Part shown: positions 1 through 5,460 of the stretch, in pieces
How the letters are laid out: each line of letters opens with the position of its first letter
Position numbering within the stretch: the stretch's first letter is position 1
NCBI GenBank assembly: GCA_021414045.1
Contig: JAIOPF010000038.1
Coordinates: forward strand, 1 to 5,460
DNA: 5,460 nt
Direction: 5' to 3'
DNA from: Deltaproteobacteria bacterium
GTDB taxonomy: Bacteria > UBA10199 > DSSB01
Program-made: the position numbers and the translations under genes
The notes under the pieces: generated by a model
Seen by the model: the letters and a program-made list of their open reading frames with translations, nothing else
What the model was told of the DNA's origin: nothing
The model's database searches: none

Positions 1-1344
1 AGCAAGTTCGGCATCATCGTCGAGAACACGCCCAGCGGCAACGCGACCACGACTGCCGAACAGGCCATCGCGATGATGTTCGCGGTATCCCGCATGATCC
101 CTCAAGCGACCATGTCCATGAAGGAAGGAAAGTGGGACAAGAAGAGCTTCGTGGGCCGCGAGCTCACCAATAAAATCTTGGGTGTCATCGGCGTCGGCAA
201 TATCGGCAAGATCGTGGCCGAGCGGGCCTTAGGACTCAAGATGAGGGTCTTGGGCTACGATCCTTTCCTAACGCCAGAAGCCGCCGCCCAGATGGGCATC
301 GAATTGGTCGGCCTCGAGGATCTTTTTACCCGCGCCGACTACATCACGGTGCACGTGCCCTTGATGGATAAGACCAAGAATCTTCTCAACAAGGACAGTT
401 TCGCTAAAATGAAGAAGGGTGTCTTCATCATCAATTGCGCCCGTGGCGGAATCGTCAACGAAGCCGATCTCTTGATGGCTCTTGAAGAAGGCAAGGTGGC
501 CGGCGCCGGTCTCGATGTCTTCGAAAAAGAGCCTCCTCCCGCCGACTATGCCTTGGTCAAGCACCCGCGAGTCGTGTGCACGCCGCATCTTGGCGCTTCG
601 ACCGATGAAGCCCAGCTCAACGTCGCCATTGAAGTGGCGGAACAGATCGTGAATTTTTTCCAGACCGGTGAAGTCAAGAACGCTGTCAATTTTCCCAGTA
701 TTTCCGGTGAATTGGCTAAGATTTTGAAACCTTACCTTTTACTCACCGAAAAGATGGGATTGCTGCAGGGACAGCTGGCTGAAGGCACTCCCCAACAGAT
801 CACCATCGAGTATACCGGCGAGATCACCAAGTACCCTTTGGCTCCCATGACGGTCTGCGTGCTGAAGGGACTCCTCGAGCCCATGCTCGAGAACGTCAGC
901 GTCAATTACGTCAATTCTCCGGTCATCGCCAAAGAGCGCGGCATCAAGGTCGTCGAGGCGAAGACGCAAGAGGCTCAGGATTTTGCGAGCTTGATCACGG
1001 TGACTCTCGAAACCAGCGCCGGCAAGCGCATCGTCTCGGGGACCACCTTTGGGAAGAAAAACCCACGTATCGTAAGGATCGACGGGTTCTATCTCGAGGC
1101 CGTTCCAGAGGGAACCATCTTGGTTGTTCGCAACCACGACCGCCCCGGCGTCATCGGCAATATCGGCACGCTCTTAGGGAAGAACAAGGTCAACATTTCG
1201 CGAATGCAGCTGGGGCTCAGCAAAGAGAACGGCGAAGGCGAGGCTTTGGCGCTCTACAACGTCGATGGGCACGTTCCCACCGAAGTCTTGAACGAGCTGA
1301 AAGCCCTGCCCAACATCATCTCCGTCAAGGAAGTGAAGCTATAA
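1..1344 (+). CDS. serA: D-3-phosphoglycerate dehydrogenase, 5'-truncated by window edge
   Basis: This enzyme oxidises 3-phosphoglycerate to 3-phosphohydroxypyruvate with NAD+, the first step of phosphorylated serine synthesis in the cytoplasm. The frame is open from base 1, so the gene begins outside the window. Compared with roughly 525-residue family members, about 80 N-terminal residues are missing; the ATG at 73 is internal. Visible, counting from base 1: the Rossmann loop GVGNIG (64-69), Asp87 after the second strand (NAD ribose contact in the family), catalytic Arg148 in NCARGG, Glu177 in FEKEP and His196 in TPHLG. An intervening domain (about 225-365) and a C-terminal ACT domain (about 373-447, with RPGVIGNIG) follow, so this is the long form. 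ACT domains in this family often mediate serine feedback, but that is not shown here. The stop TAA directly abuts the purA start codon, suggesting co-transcription and translational coupling. Confidence 0.97.
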   Translation, partial: SKFGIIVENTPSGNATTTAEQAIAMMFAVSRMIPQATMSMKEGKWDKKSFVGRELTNKILGVIGVGNIGKIVAERALGLKMRVLGYDPFLTPEAAAQMGIELVGLEDLFTRADYITVHVPLMDKTKNLLNKDSFAKMKKGVFIINCARGGIVNEADLLMALEEGKVAGAGLDVFEKEPPPADYALVKHPRVVCTPHLGASTDEAQLNVAIEVAEQIVNFFQTGEVKNAVNFPSISGELAKILKPYLLLTEKMGLLQGQLAEGTPQQITIEYTGEITKYPLAPMTVCVLKGLLEPMLENVSVNYVNSPVIAKERGIKVVEAKTQEAQDFASLITVTLETSAGKRIVSGTTFGKKNPRIVRIDGFYLEAVPEGTILVVRNHDRPGVIGNIGTLLGKNKVNISRMQLGLSKENGEGEALALYNVDGHVPTEVLNELKALPNIISVKEVKL

Positions 1345-2371
1345 ATGGCCAACGTCGTGATTGTCGGCACCCAATGGGGTGACGAGGGCAAGGGAAAGAT
1401 CGTCGATTTCTTCACTTCGCACGCGGATGCGCGAGGCGGCGAAAGGGGATGCCAAGATCGGCACCACCGGACGCGGCATCGGTCCTTGTTACGAAGACAA
1501 GGTCGCGCGGCGCGGGATTCGCCTCGCCGAATTCACGGATCCGGATATTTTCGAGCAAAGGCTCAAGGCCCTCTTGCCGGAACGGAACTCGTATATTCAG
1601 CGGGTGCTGAAAGGGAAGCCGTTTGAACTGGGCGCTTTGCTCAAGGAATACCTTCTTTTGGCCAAGCTCATTCGTCCTTATGTCGAGGATGTCGCCGAGC
1701 TTTTGCAGAACTGGGTCGACAAAGATTGGAACCTACTTTTCGAAGGCGCCCAGGGCACGAGCCTCGATGTCGATCACGGCACTTATCCCTACGTCACTTC
1801 CAGCAACACCGTCGCGGGTTACGCTTCCTGCGGCAGCGGACTCGGTCCCACGCAGATCGACCAGGTCGTCGGCATTGCCAAGGCGTATACCACCCGTGTC
1901 GGCAGCGGGCCTTTTCCCACCGAGCTCGAGGACAAGACGGGCGAATATTTGCGCGAGAAGGGCGGGGAGTTCGGTTCCACGACCGGTAGGCCGCGCCGTT
2001 GCGGTTGGCTCGACTTGGTGGTCATCCGTCATGCGATGCGCTCGAATGGATTGACCTCGCTCGTCTTGACCAAGCTCGATGTCTTGAGCGGCCTCAAGAA
2101 GATCAAGATTTGCACGGGCTATCGCCTAGGTTCCAAGGTTTTGAAAACGGTACCCGCGACCGTCGAGGCCTTGGAAGCGGTGAAGCCGATCTATGAAGAG
2201 ATTACGGGCTGGGACGAAGACCTAACGGGCGTTACTCGCTGGAAACAGATGCCCAAAGCCGCCAAGAAGTACGTCGAAAGGGTCGAGAAATTACTCGATT
2301 TGACCATCACTTCGGTCTCCGTGGGTCCTTCGCGGCAACAACACATTGTGCTGAAGAATCCCTTCAAATAA
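1345..2371 (+). pseudogene. purA: Adenylosuccinate synthetase with internal frameshifting deletion
   Basis: PurA joins IMP and aspartate using GTP, the first committed step to AMP. The start ATG follows the serA stop with no gap; AAGGAAG at 1327-1333 is a possible, rather distant ribosome binding site. Codons 1-28 are normal and carry the P-loop [11 protein letters not shown] with Asp13 and Lys16. At about 1424-1430 homology moves to another frame and resumes at the residue equivalent to E. coli ~116, so about 87 residues (roughly 260 bp, not a multiple of three) are missing. The lost part contains the conserved N-A-G-H-T loop with catalytic His41. After the junction the family motifs are intact: [48 protein letters not shown], the guanine-binding TKLD and a normal C-terminus. 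Continuing from the true start gives a 93-residue out-of-frame product ending at 1626. An internal ATG at 1427 could open the rest (314 aa) but without the P-loop. No active enzyme can come from this sequence as given; real mutation versus assembly error is unresolved. Confidence 0.9.
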
Positions 2372-2375
2372 AATG

Positions 2376-2394
2376 TGGCGCCCGCCAATTTTTT
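2376..2394 (+). terminator. Probable Rho-independent terminator after purA
   Basis: TGGCG and CGCCA form a perfect inverted repeat at 2376-2387 (best folded as a 4-bp stem TGGC/GCCA with loop GCCC), followed after one A by six T at 2389-2394. It begins five bases after the purA stop, the expected place for the end of the serA-purA transcript. The stem is short, so termination may be weak. Confidence 0.5.
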
Positions 2395-2443
2395 CCTCAT
2401 TTCCCTGATTTTATGTCGTTTTTTCCAGGTTTTCGTGGCGATG

Positions 2444-2475
2444 CCAGGAGCCTTCCAATGAATGGCCTCGCCTGG
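2444..2475 (+). other. Imperfect hairpin in the intergenic region
   Basis: CCAGG at 2444-2448 pairs with CCTGG at 2471-2475. AG and CC further in can pair with CT and GG of GGCCTC if small bulges are allowed, giving about nine pairs around an 11-base loop. The 5' arm includes the Shine-Dalgarno-like AGGAG at 2446-2450, and the loop covers the ATG at 2458. No T-run follows on either strand, so it is not an intrinsic terminator. Its role is unknown and it could be chance. Confidence 0.3.
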
Positions 2476-2517
2476 GAAAAAAATAAGACCTTGCTATACC
2501 GCGGCGACAGTTCGTAA
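2458..2517 (+). CDS. Possible 19-residue leader or small ORF
   Basis: A 19-codon ORF (ATG at 2458, TAA at 2515-2517) encodes MNGLAWEKNKTLLYRGDSS. It is preceded by AGGAG at 2446-2450 with a 7-base gap, a better ribosome binding site than most annotated genes in this window have. Ribosome binding site and start codon lie within the hairpin at 2444-2475, so folding could hide them. There is no recognisable family and no run of regulatory codons as in amino-acid attenuation leaders. The candidate promoter at 2491-2520 lies inside and just after it, so it would need another promoter or read-through from purA. Spurious occurrence is quite possible. Confidence 0.2.
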   Translation: MNGLAWEKNKTLLYRGDSS

Positions 2518-2520
2518 AAT
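2491..2520 (+). promoter_or_regulatory. Candidate sigma70-type promoter for the secreted-protein unit
   Basis: TTGCTA (2491-2496, four of six matches to TTGACA) and TAAAAT (2515-2520, five of six matches to TATAAT) are separated by 18 bases. Transcription would begin near 2527, about 48 bases before the GTG at 2575. An A-rich stretch (2477-2483) lies just upstream of the -35 element. It is the best-looking promoter in the intergenic region, judged by eye only. Confidence 0.45.
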
Positions 2521-2563
2521 TAAGGATATTTAACGAGGGATCTTTTTAAGAAGCGGAAGGTTC

Positions 2564-2568
2564 AAGGG
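2564..2568 (+). promoter_or_regulatory. Ribosome binding site supporting the GTG start at 2575
   Basis: AAGGG ends six bases before the GTG at 2575, a normal Shine-Dalgarno distance. An in-frame TGA at 2569-2571 means no start further upstream is possible. The alternative ATG at 2623 would remove the positively charged start of the signal peptide, so GTG is preferred. Confidence 0.6.
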
Positions 2569-2574
2569 TGAGAA

Positions 2575-4182
2575 GTGGGGTTTTCGCTTAAGAATGGGGC
2601 GAGATTTTTTCGCGCTTTTTCGATGGTGGCCTATCTTGGCCTCATCTATATCTTTACCACCGCCCAACAGGCCCAAGGTGGTGGTTGTGGTGCCGCACCC
2701 ATAGTTCCCCCCAATACTCCAGCCGTCCGTCAGATCAGCGATTGCGCCGTTGCACCGACTTGCGGGGACGACCAGCAGTGCCAGAACTTCGTCGCGGAAT
2801 GCCTGAAAAGCGACAATCCGGCGCTTTTCGTTTGTTTCCACGAAGAATGCCGCCAATTGAATCAAGTGGTGGAGAACCAATCGCTTTGCGCTCCTTCCGG
2901 ACAGCCCCTGCCGCCTCGGAAGTGTTTTGACGGCGCGGAGCAAGAATGCCTGCAAAACGAGGATTGCGGGCCTGCCGAATTTTCCTTGGGTTGCGTGCAG
3001 GGCTGTTGCGTTTCATTCAAGGACGGCCAGCCCGTCGACCTGGACGAGGACGATATTTCCGATGTGCCGGGAATCGACAATTGCATCGTTGGCACGAATG
3101 GAGTGGTGACCGCCTTCCAGTCTTTTAACCCCGGTCAAGACGATTGCGACCGCGACGGCATCGGCGATGCCTGCGATTCTTGCCCCACCGTTTTTGACCC
3201 CGATAAGTTCGGGCTCGACGGCGCCGACCCCGATAACGACGGTTTGGGAAATGCCTGCGACAACGACGACGACGGAGACGGACTGCTAGATGTCAGCGAC
3301 AATTGTCCCACTCGCATCAACCCCAAGCAACAGGACGAGGACGGAGACGGGGCTGGCGATGTTTGCGACAACTGTCTTGGCTTGGCCAATCCTGAGCAAG
3401 GGGACGCGGACCAAGACGGGGTGGGGGACTCTTGCGACAATTGCCCGCAAAACGCGAATTTCGACCAAAAGGACCTGGACCACGATGGAGAGGGAGACGC
3501 TTGCGAGGCGGACCTCGATTCCGACGGCATTTTGGGAGACGACAATTGCCCGACGGTTGCCAATTCCGGTCAGGAAGACGGGGACGCGGATGGGGTGGGG
3601 GATGCCTGCGACAATTGCATCTCCGTATACAATCCCGACCAATTGAACCAAGACGACGTTGCGGGAGGCAGGGATCCATGGCGGGACGAACTTGGCGATG
3701 CCTGCGACCCCGATGACGATGCCGATGGCGTTTGTGACGATCCGAGATCCGGGGACGTCGGCTGCGATTTTTCGGGTCCGGACCTCTGCACTTGCGCAAC
3801 CGACCGAAAGTGTCTCACCGGGCCTCTGACCAAGGACGACGATCACGATGGCTGCGAAGACCTGCCCTCGGGTCCTGCCTGCCTCATCGCGAGCTGCACC
3901 TCGGCGGATCAGTGTTCCATTCCGCCTTTCGAGCCGATTTATGATTGCGACACCAATGCCGGCTGCTGCGAATTTTTTTGCCAAGACGACACGGCCTGCG
4001 ACACCATCGGTGGAACATTAGGCGTTGCCGACGCCTCTTTCGAGTGCGTATCGGGCTTTTGTCGATTTCTATGCGCCTCCGATAACGACTGTGCGGGCAT
4101 CAGCGCCGCTCCCACCGTCTGCGATTTGGGCCTGGGTTACTGCGTCCCCGATAGCGGACAAAGTTCCGGGGGGGGCAAATAG
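2575..4182 (+). CDS. Secreted Cys-rich protein with thrombospondin type 3 repeats
   Basis: A 535-residue protein beginning at GTG. Residues 1-30 look like a Sec signal peptide: basic Lys6, Arg10 and Arg13, a hydrophobic stretch at about 14-28, and likely cleavage after FTTA. Cys38 follows three glycines, so there is no proper lipobox. The rest has 49 cysteines and many Asp. Residues 125-145 form a Cx5C module. Residues 189-384 carry about seven type 3 repeat cores of the form DxDxDGxGDxCDNCP, which in known proteins wrap around Ca2+ with disulfides. Residues 441-523 form three more Cx5C modules. The C-terminus is Ser/Gly-rich with no MYXO-CTERM, PEP-CTERM or LPXTG-like sorting signal. It is probably an extracellular or surface protein stabilised by Ca2+ and disulfides, possibly a stalk or adhesive element, but no enzyme domain or ligand can be named. 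A lipoprotein gene follows after 22 bases with no terminator between, so the two are probably co-transcribed. Confidence 0.88.
   Translation: MGFSLKNGARFFRAFSMVAYLGLIYIFTTAQQAQGGGCGAAPIVPPNTPAVRQISDCAVAPTCGDDQQCQNFVAECLKSDNPALFVCFHEECRQLNQVVENQSLCAPSGQPLPPRKCFDGAEQECLQNEDCGPAEFSLGCVQGCCVSFKDGQPVDLDEDDISDVPGIDNCIVGTNGVVTAFQSFNPGQDDCDRDGIGDACDSCPTVFDPDKFGLDGADPDNDGLGNACDNDDDGDGLLDVSDNCPTRINPKQQDEDGDGAGDVCDNCLGLANPEQGDADQDGVGDSCDNCPQNANFDQKDLDHDGEGDACEADLDSDGILGDDNCPTVANSGQEDGDADGVGDACDNCISVYNPDQLNQDDVAGGRDPWRDELGDACDPDDDADGVCDDPRSGDVGCDFSGPDLCTCATDRKCLTGPLTKDDDHDGCEDLPSGPACLIASCTSADQCSIPPFEPIYDCDTNAGCCEFFCQDDTACDTIGGTLGVADASFECVSGFCRFLCASDNDCAGISAAPTVCDLGLGYCVPDSGQSSGGGK
2947..3009 (+). repeat. 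N-terminal Cx5C cysteine module
   Basis: Residues 125-145 of the secreted protein show Cys125-x5-Cys131-x8-Cys140-x3-Cys144-Cys145, with an acidic ED before the second Cys. The spacing matches the C-terminal modules. Cys63-x5-Cys69-x6-Cys76 just upstream may be a degenerate further copy. Confidence 0.5.
3139..3726 (+). repeat. Block of about seven thrombospondin type 3 repeats
   Basis: Residues 189-384 of the secreted protein contain irregular tandem units. The recognisable cores are DRDGIGDACDSCP, DNDGLGNACDND, DEDGDGAGDVCDNC, DQDGVGDSCDNCP, DHDGEGDAC, DADGVGDACDNC and a decayed DELGDACDPDDD. Linkers often carry an N-P or N-x-x-Q-x-D element, as in the family. Alternating Asp at fixed spacing is the Ca2+-binding pattern. 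At the DNA level, units share GACGAC, GACAATTGC and GGGGACGCGGA strings, which indicates expansion by duplication. Confidence 0.88.
3895..4143 (+). repeat. Three C-terminal Cx5C cysteine modules
   Basis: Residues 441-523 contain three tandem modules with an invariant first spacing: Cys441-x5-Cys447 then Cys458 and Cys464-Cys465; Cys469-x5-Cys475 then Cys491 and Cys496; Cys500-x5-Cys506 then Cys516 and Cys523. The loop between the first two Cys is acidic (SADQ, QDDTA, ASDND). This resembles the C-x2-D-x-D-C type modules common in myxobacterial surface proteins; that comparison is from memory. Confidence 0.6.
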
Positions 4183-4204
4183 CCGGTTTGATTTCCTTTA
4201 AGAC

Positions 4205-5242
4205 ATGAAAAGATCATTTTTATTCCATTTTATTTTTTTGTTGATCGTCGCCGGATGCGCTGGAAACTCCGCATCGGTGCCGGCCCCTTTGGTGGAGGTC
4301 CCTACCTCTATTAGCTTCCCGAGCAGCGTCTCGATCGATGTCGATACCACGACGGCGGCCCAGCAGCCCTCCGGCATAAAGTTCGAGGTGACTCCCGTCG
4401 GCCCCTTCTTCGAGGAGATCACCATCGGCGCCGGCGTGGTCAACTTGGGGAATTCCATCACCAATGCGGTCTTGGGGCCCTTAAGCGCTTTTGAGATACC
4501 GACGGGGACCGACGTTATCGCTTTTTCCTGCGCCATCAACGAGAACGCCACACTGAAGACTTTGCAAATCGATTTCGGCGATTACGATTTCGATGGCGAT
4601 GGAACCACGGAAGGATGTTCGGGAAGCACCGGTGCCCTGCCCATTTGCTATCGGGTGTGGGTTGGAGGCGAGCGGCGCACCGCGGGAGTTTTCGAGACCG
4701 AGTTTCCCACGCCCGACCAGATTGGCCAGGGTCGATTTGTCGCCGCACAGGTGGATTTAGGCACGGCGCAGATCAAGAAGGCTAGGGCGACCTACGACCA
4801 TCGAAATCCGCTCGACAAGTTCACCGATTTTTTTGTTCCAGACGACGATTCGTCAGGATCGGACGTCTCAGGCCTCGTTCCTCATGCCTTTGCCAGACAG
4901 GAAGGGCCTGAGCTTACCGCCCGCAAGACGGTCAATTTTTCCCTCGGGCCTTTGGTGAATGGGATCACGCAATGGCGCGAGGGCAGGGATTATTGGCTTG
5001 GTACCATCAATGAATTTGTCGATGTTTCGCCCAACATCGAGACCTTCAGCAACCAATGCGCTCAGATCTCCACCCAAGAGGGGGTCAACTCCAATTTTTG
5101 CGTCGCCGCCGGGCTCAATTTGGACGGCCTGGTCTTCCCCTCGATAGGTACCTTGCAAGACCTCGAGTTTCCCGCTGGCTTCCCCTTGGTTCCGCTCGTC
5201 AGGCCCGCGCAAGAGACCGTAACTTGCACGGTCAGTCCCTAG
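4205..5242 (+). CDS. Putative outer-membrane lipoprotein, function unknown
   Basis: A 345-residue protein with a lipoprotein signal: Lys2-Arg3, a Phe/Leu/Ile-rich core, and lipobox VAGC with Cys18 as the predicted lipidated residue. Ala follows at +2, with no Asp that would retain it in the inner membrane, so the outer membrane is the likely site. The mature part has no family I recognise. It is rich in Val, Thr, Gly and Pro, suggesting a mostly beta fold, with six further Cys (109, 138, 148, 285, 299, 341) that could form three disulfides. One DYDFDGDG loop (126-133) resembles a single Ca2+-binding Asp motif like those in the protein encoded just upstream. Codons follow the style of the neighbours. 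The ATG has only a weak ribosome binding site (AAG at 4200-4202), consistent with translation helped by the preceding gene 22 bases away. It may act as membrane anchor or partner of the secreted repeat protein; that is inference from position only. Confidence 0.82.
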   Translation: MKRSFLFHFIFLLIVAGCAGNSASVPAPLVEVPTSISFPSSVSIDVDTTTAAQQPSGIKFEVTPVGPFFEEITIGAGVVNLGNSITNAVLGPLSAFEIPTGTDVIAFSCAINENATLKTLQIDFGDYDFDGDGTTEGCSGSTGALPICYRVWVGGERRTAGVFETEFPTPDQIGQGRFVAAQVDLGTAQIKKARATYDHRNPLDKFTDFFVPDDDSSGSDVSGLVPHAFARQEGPELTARKTVNFSLGPLVNGITQWREGRDYWLGTINEFVDVSPNIETFSNQCAQISTQEGVNSNFCVAAGLNLDGLVFPSIGTLQDLEFPAGFPLVPLVRPAQETVTCTVSP

Positions 5243-5259
5243 CCGGGACCTCATTTTTT
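5235..5259 (+). terminator. Probable terminator overlapping the lipoprotein stop codon
   Basis: GTCCC (5235-5239) and GGGAC (5245-5249) form a perfect 5-bp stem around a 5-base loop, TAGCC, which contains the TAG stop (5240-5242). After CTCA come six T (5254-5259). The gap between stem and T-run makes it weaker than a textbook terminator, but the position fits the end of the two-gene unit. Confidence 0.4.
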
Positions 5260-5296
5260 GGAATAAAAAGCGTTTCTATTTTCACCCGCGACCTGC

Positions 5297-5302
5297 TTTA
5301 AT
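5297..5302 (+). promoter_or_regulatory. -10-like element next to the last gene's start
   Basis: TTTAAT matches TATAAT at five of six positions and ends six bases before the ATG at 5309, so transcription could start at or very near the start codon. The region 17 bases upstream (TTCTAT at 5274-5279) is a poor -35. No other promoter candidate is visible in the 66-base gap. Confidence 0.25.
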
Positions 5303-5308
5303 CGGCTT

Positions 5309-5460
5309 ATGAATCCTATCACCGATGTGGTGCGTCCCTTGACACGCCGAACCAACCGTTATTTCCACGATTATCAAGAAAAATTGAGCGGCGTGGCCAC
5401 CGAACAATTCCTGAAAAGCTGCCTGGAGGATATCGAAAAGGCCCAGGGCCTGCCGGACTG
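5309..5460 (+). CDS. N-terminal part of an unidentified protein, cut by window edge
   Basis: An open frame begins at ATG 5309 and runs to the window end: 50 codons and two bases, starting MNPITDVVRPLTRRTNRYF. An in-frame TAA at 5264-5266 limits upstream starts, and no better start lies between. The segment is hydrophilic, with no signal peptide or membrane helix, and seems mostly helical (HDYQEKL, EQFLKSCLEDIEKAQ). The basic RPLTRRTNR followed by amphipathic helices suggests a cytoplasmic or membrane-surface protein, but no family can be named from so little. No Shine-Dalgarno is visible in the 20 bases before the ATG. It is probably transcribed separately from the lipoprotein gene given the terminator-like hairpin between them. 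Confidence 0.65.
   Translation, partial: MNPITDVVRPLTRRTNRYFHDYQEKLSGVATEQFLKSCLEDIEKAQGLPD

Noticed and set aside
1345..2371. Programmed frameshift or recoding in purA
   Set aside because: A frameshift alone would keep all codons. Here about 87 conserved codons, including a catalytic residue, are absent, so no recoding could restore the enzyme.
1361..2371. ATG at 1361 as a start for a 336-residue PurA
   Set aside because: The first ~22 residues in this frame are an out-of-frame reading of the P-loop codons and match nothing in PurA; homology begins only at the junction near 1427.
2623..2625. ATG 2623 as the start of the secreted protein
   Set aside because: It would drop Lys6, Arg10 and Arg13 and leave a signal peptide without a charged start; the GTG at 2575 has a well-spaced AAGGG.
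2677..2688. Lipobox at Cys38 of the secreted protein
   Set aside because: The residues before Cys38 are Gly-Gly-Gly, without the Leu/Val/Ile expected at -3, and the hydrophobic core ends several residues earlier.
2530..2955. 141-codon open frame on the minus strand over the promoter region and signal peptide
   Set aside because: It overlaps the well-supported secreted-protein gene and its upstream signals, and its translation shows no recognisable motif.
3139..3726. CRISPR-like array from the regular repeats
   Set aside because: The repeats are in frame, of variable length and encode type 3 repeat protein units; there are no identical repeats separated by unique spacers.
3286..3984. 232-codon open frame on the minus strand
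   Set aside because: It is antisense to the Asp- and Cys-rich repeats, whose biased codons keep opposite frames open. It shows no domain of its own, and the plus-strand reading is clearly a real repeat protein.
5339..5344. Perfect TTGACA as a -35 element
   Set aside because: It lies within the last reading frame, and no convincing -10 is found 16-18 bases downstream; most likely chance.

Overview
The window looks like a chromosomal fragment from a Gram-negative bacterium with deltaproteobacterial-type proteins (Myxococcota, Bdellovibrionota, Desulfobacterota or a related uncultured lineage). This rests on two things: a large secreted protein combining thrombospondin type 3 repeats with Cx5C cysteine modules, and a neighbouring lipoprotein with a lipobox. 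Both are frequent in those groups. No rRNA or marker gene is present to fix the taxon. All genes read on the + strand.

Region 1 (1-2371) is a housekeeping pair. It starts inside serA (D-3-phosphoglycerate dehydrogenase, long form with a C-terminal ACT domain), which runs to a TAA at 1342-1344. purA (adenylosuccinate synthetase) starts on the very next base. purA is broken: after 28 normal residues the sequence jumps to the part equivalent to E. coli residue ~116, in another frame. About 87 codons are gone, including the loop with catalytic His41. Everything downstream is well conserved up to a normal C-terminus. Either this is a recent loss-of-function deletion or an error in the assembled sequence. 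A short hairpin plus T-run follows the stop.

Region 2 (2372-2574) is about 200 bases without an established gene. It holds the terminator, an imperfect hairpin that includes a strong Shine-Dalgarno sequence and a 19-codon ORF, a plausible sigma70-type promoter, and the ribosome binding site of the next gene.

Region 3 (2575-5242) is a probable two-gene transcription unit for the cell surface. The first gene encodes a 535-residue exported protein with 49 cysteines. Its Ca2+-binding type 3 repeats are flanked on both sides by Cx5C modules. Only 22 bases later comes a 345-residue lipoprotein of unknown function. A hairpin whose loop contains the lipoprotein stop codon, followed by six T, probably ends the unit.

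Region 4 (5243-5460) holds the first 50 codons of an unidentified protein that runs off the window. It has no visible Shine-Dalgarno but a -10-like TTTAAT placed so that the transcript could begin at the ATG.

No tRNA, rRNA, CRISPR array, insertion sequence or attachment site was seen. The most notable observations are the purA lesion and the secreted Cys-rich protein/lipoprotein pair.
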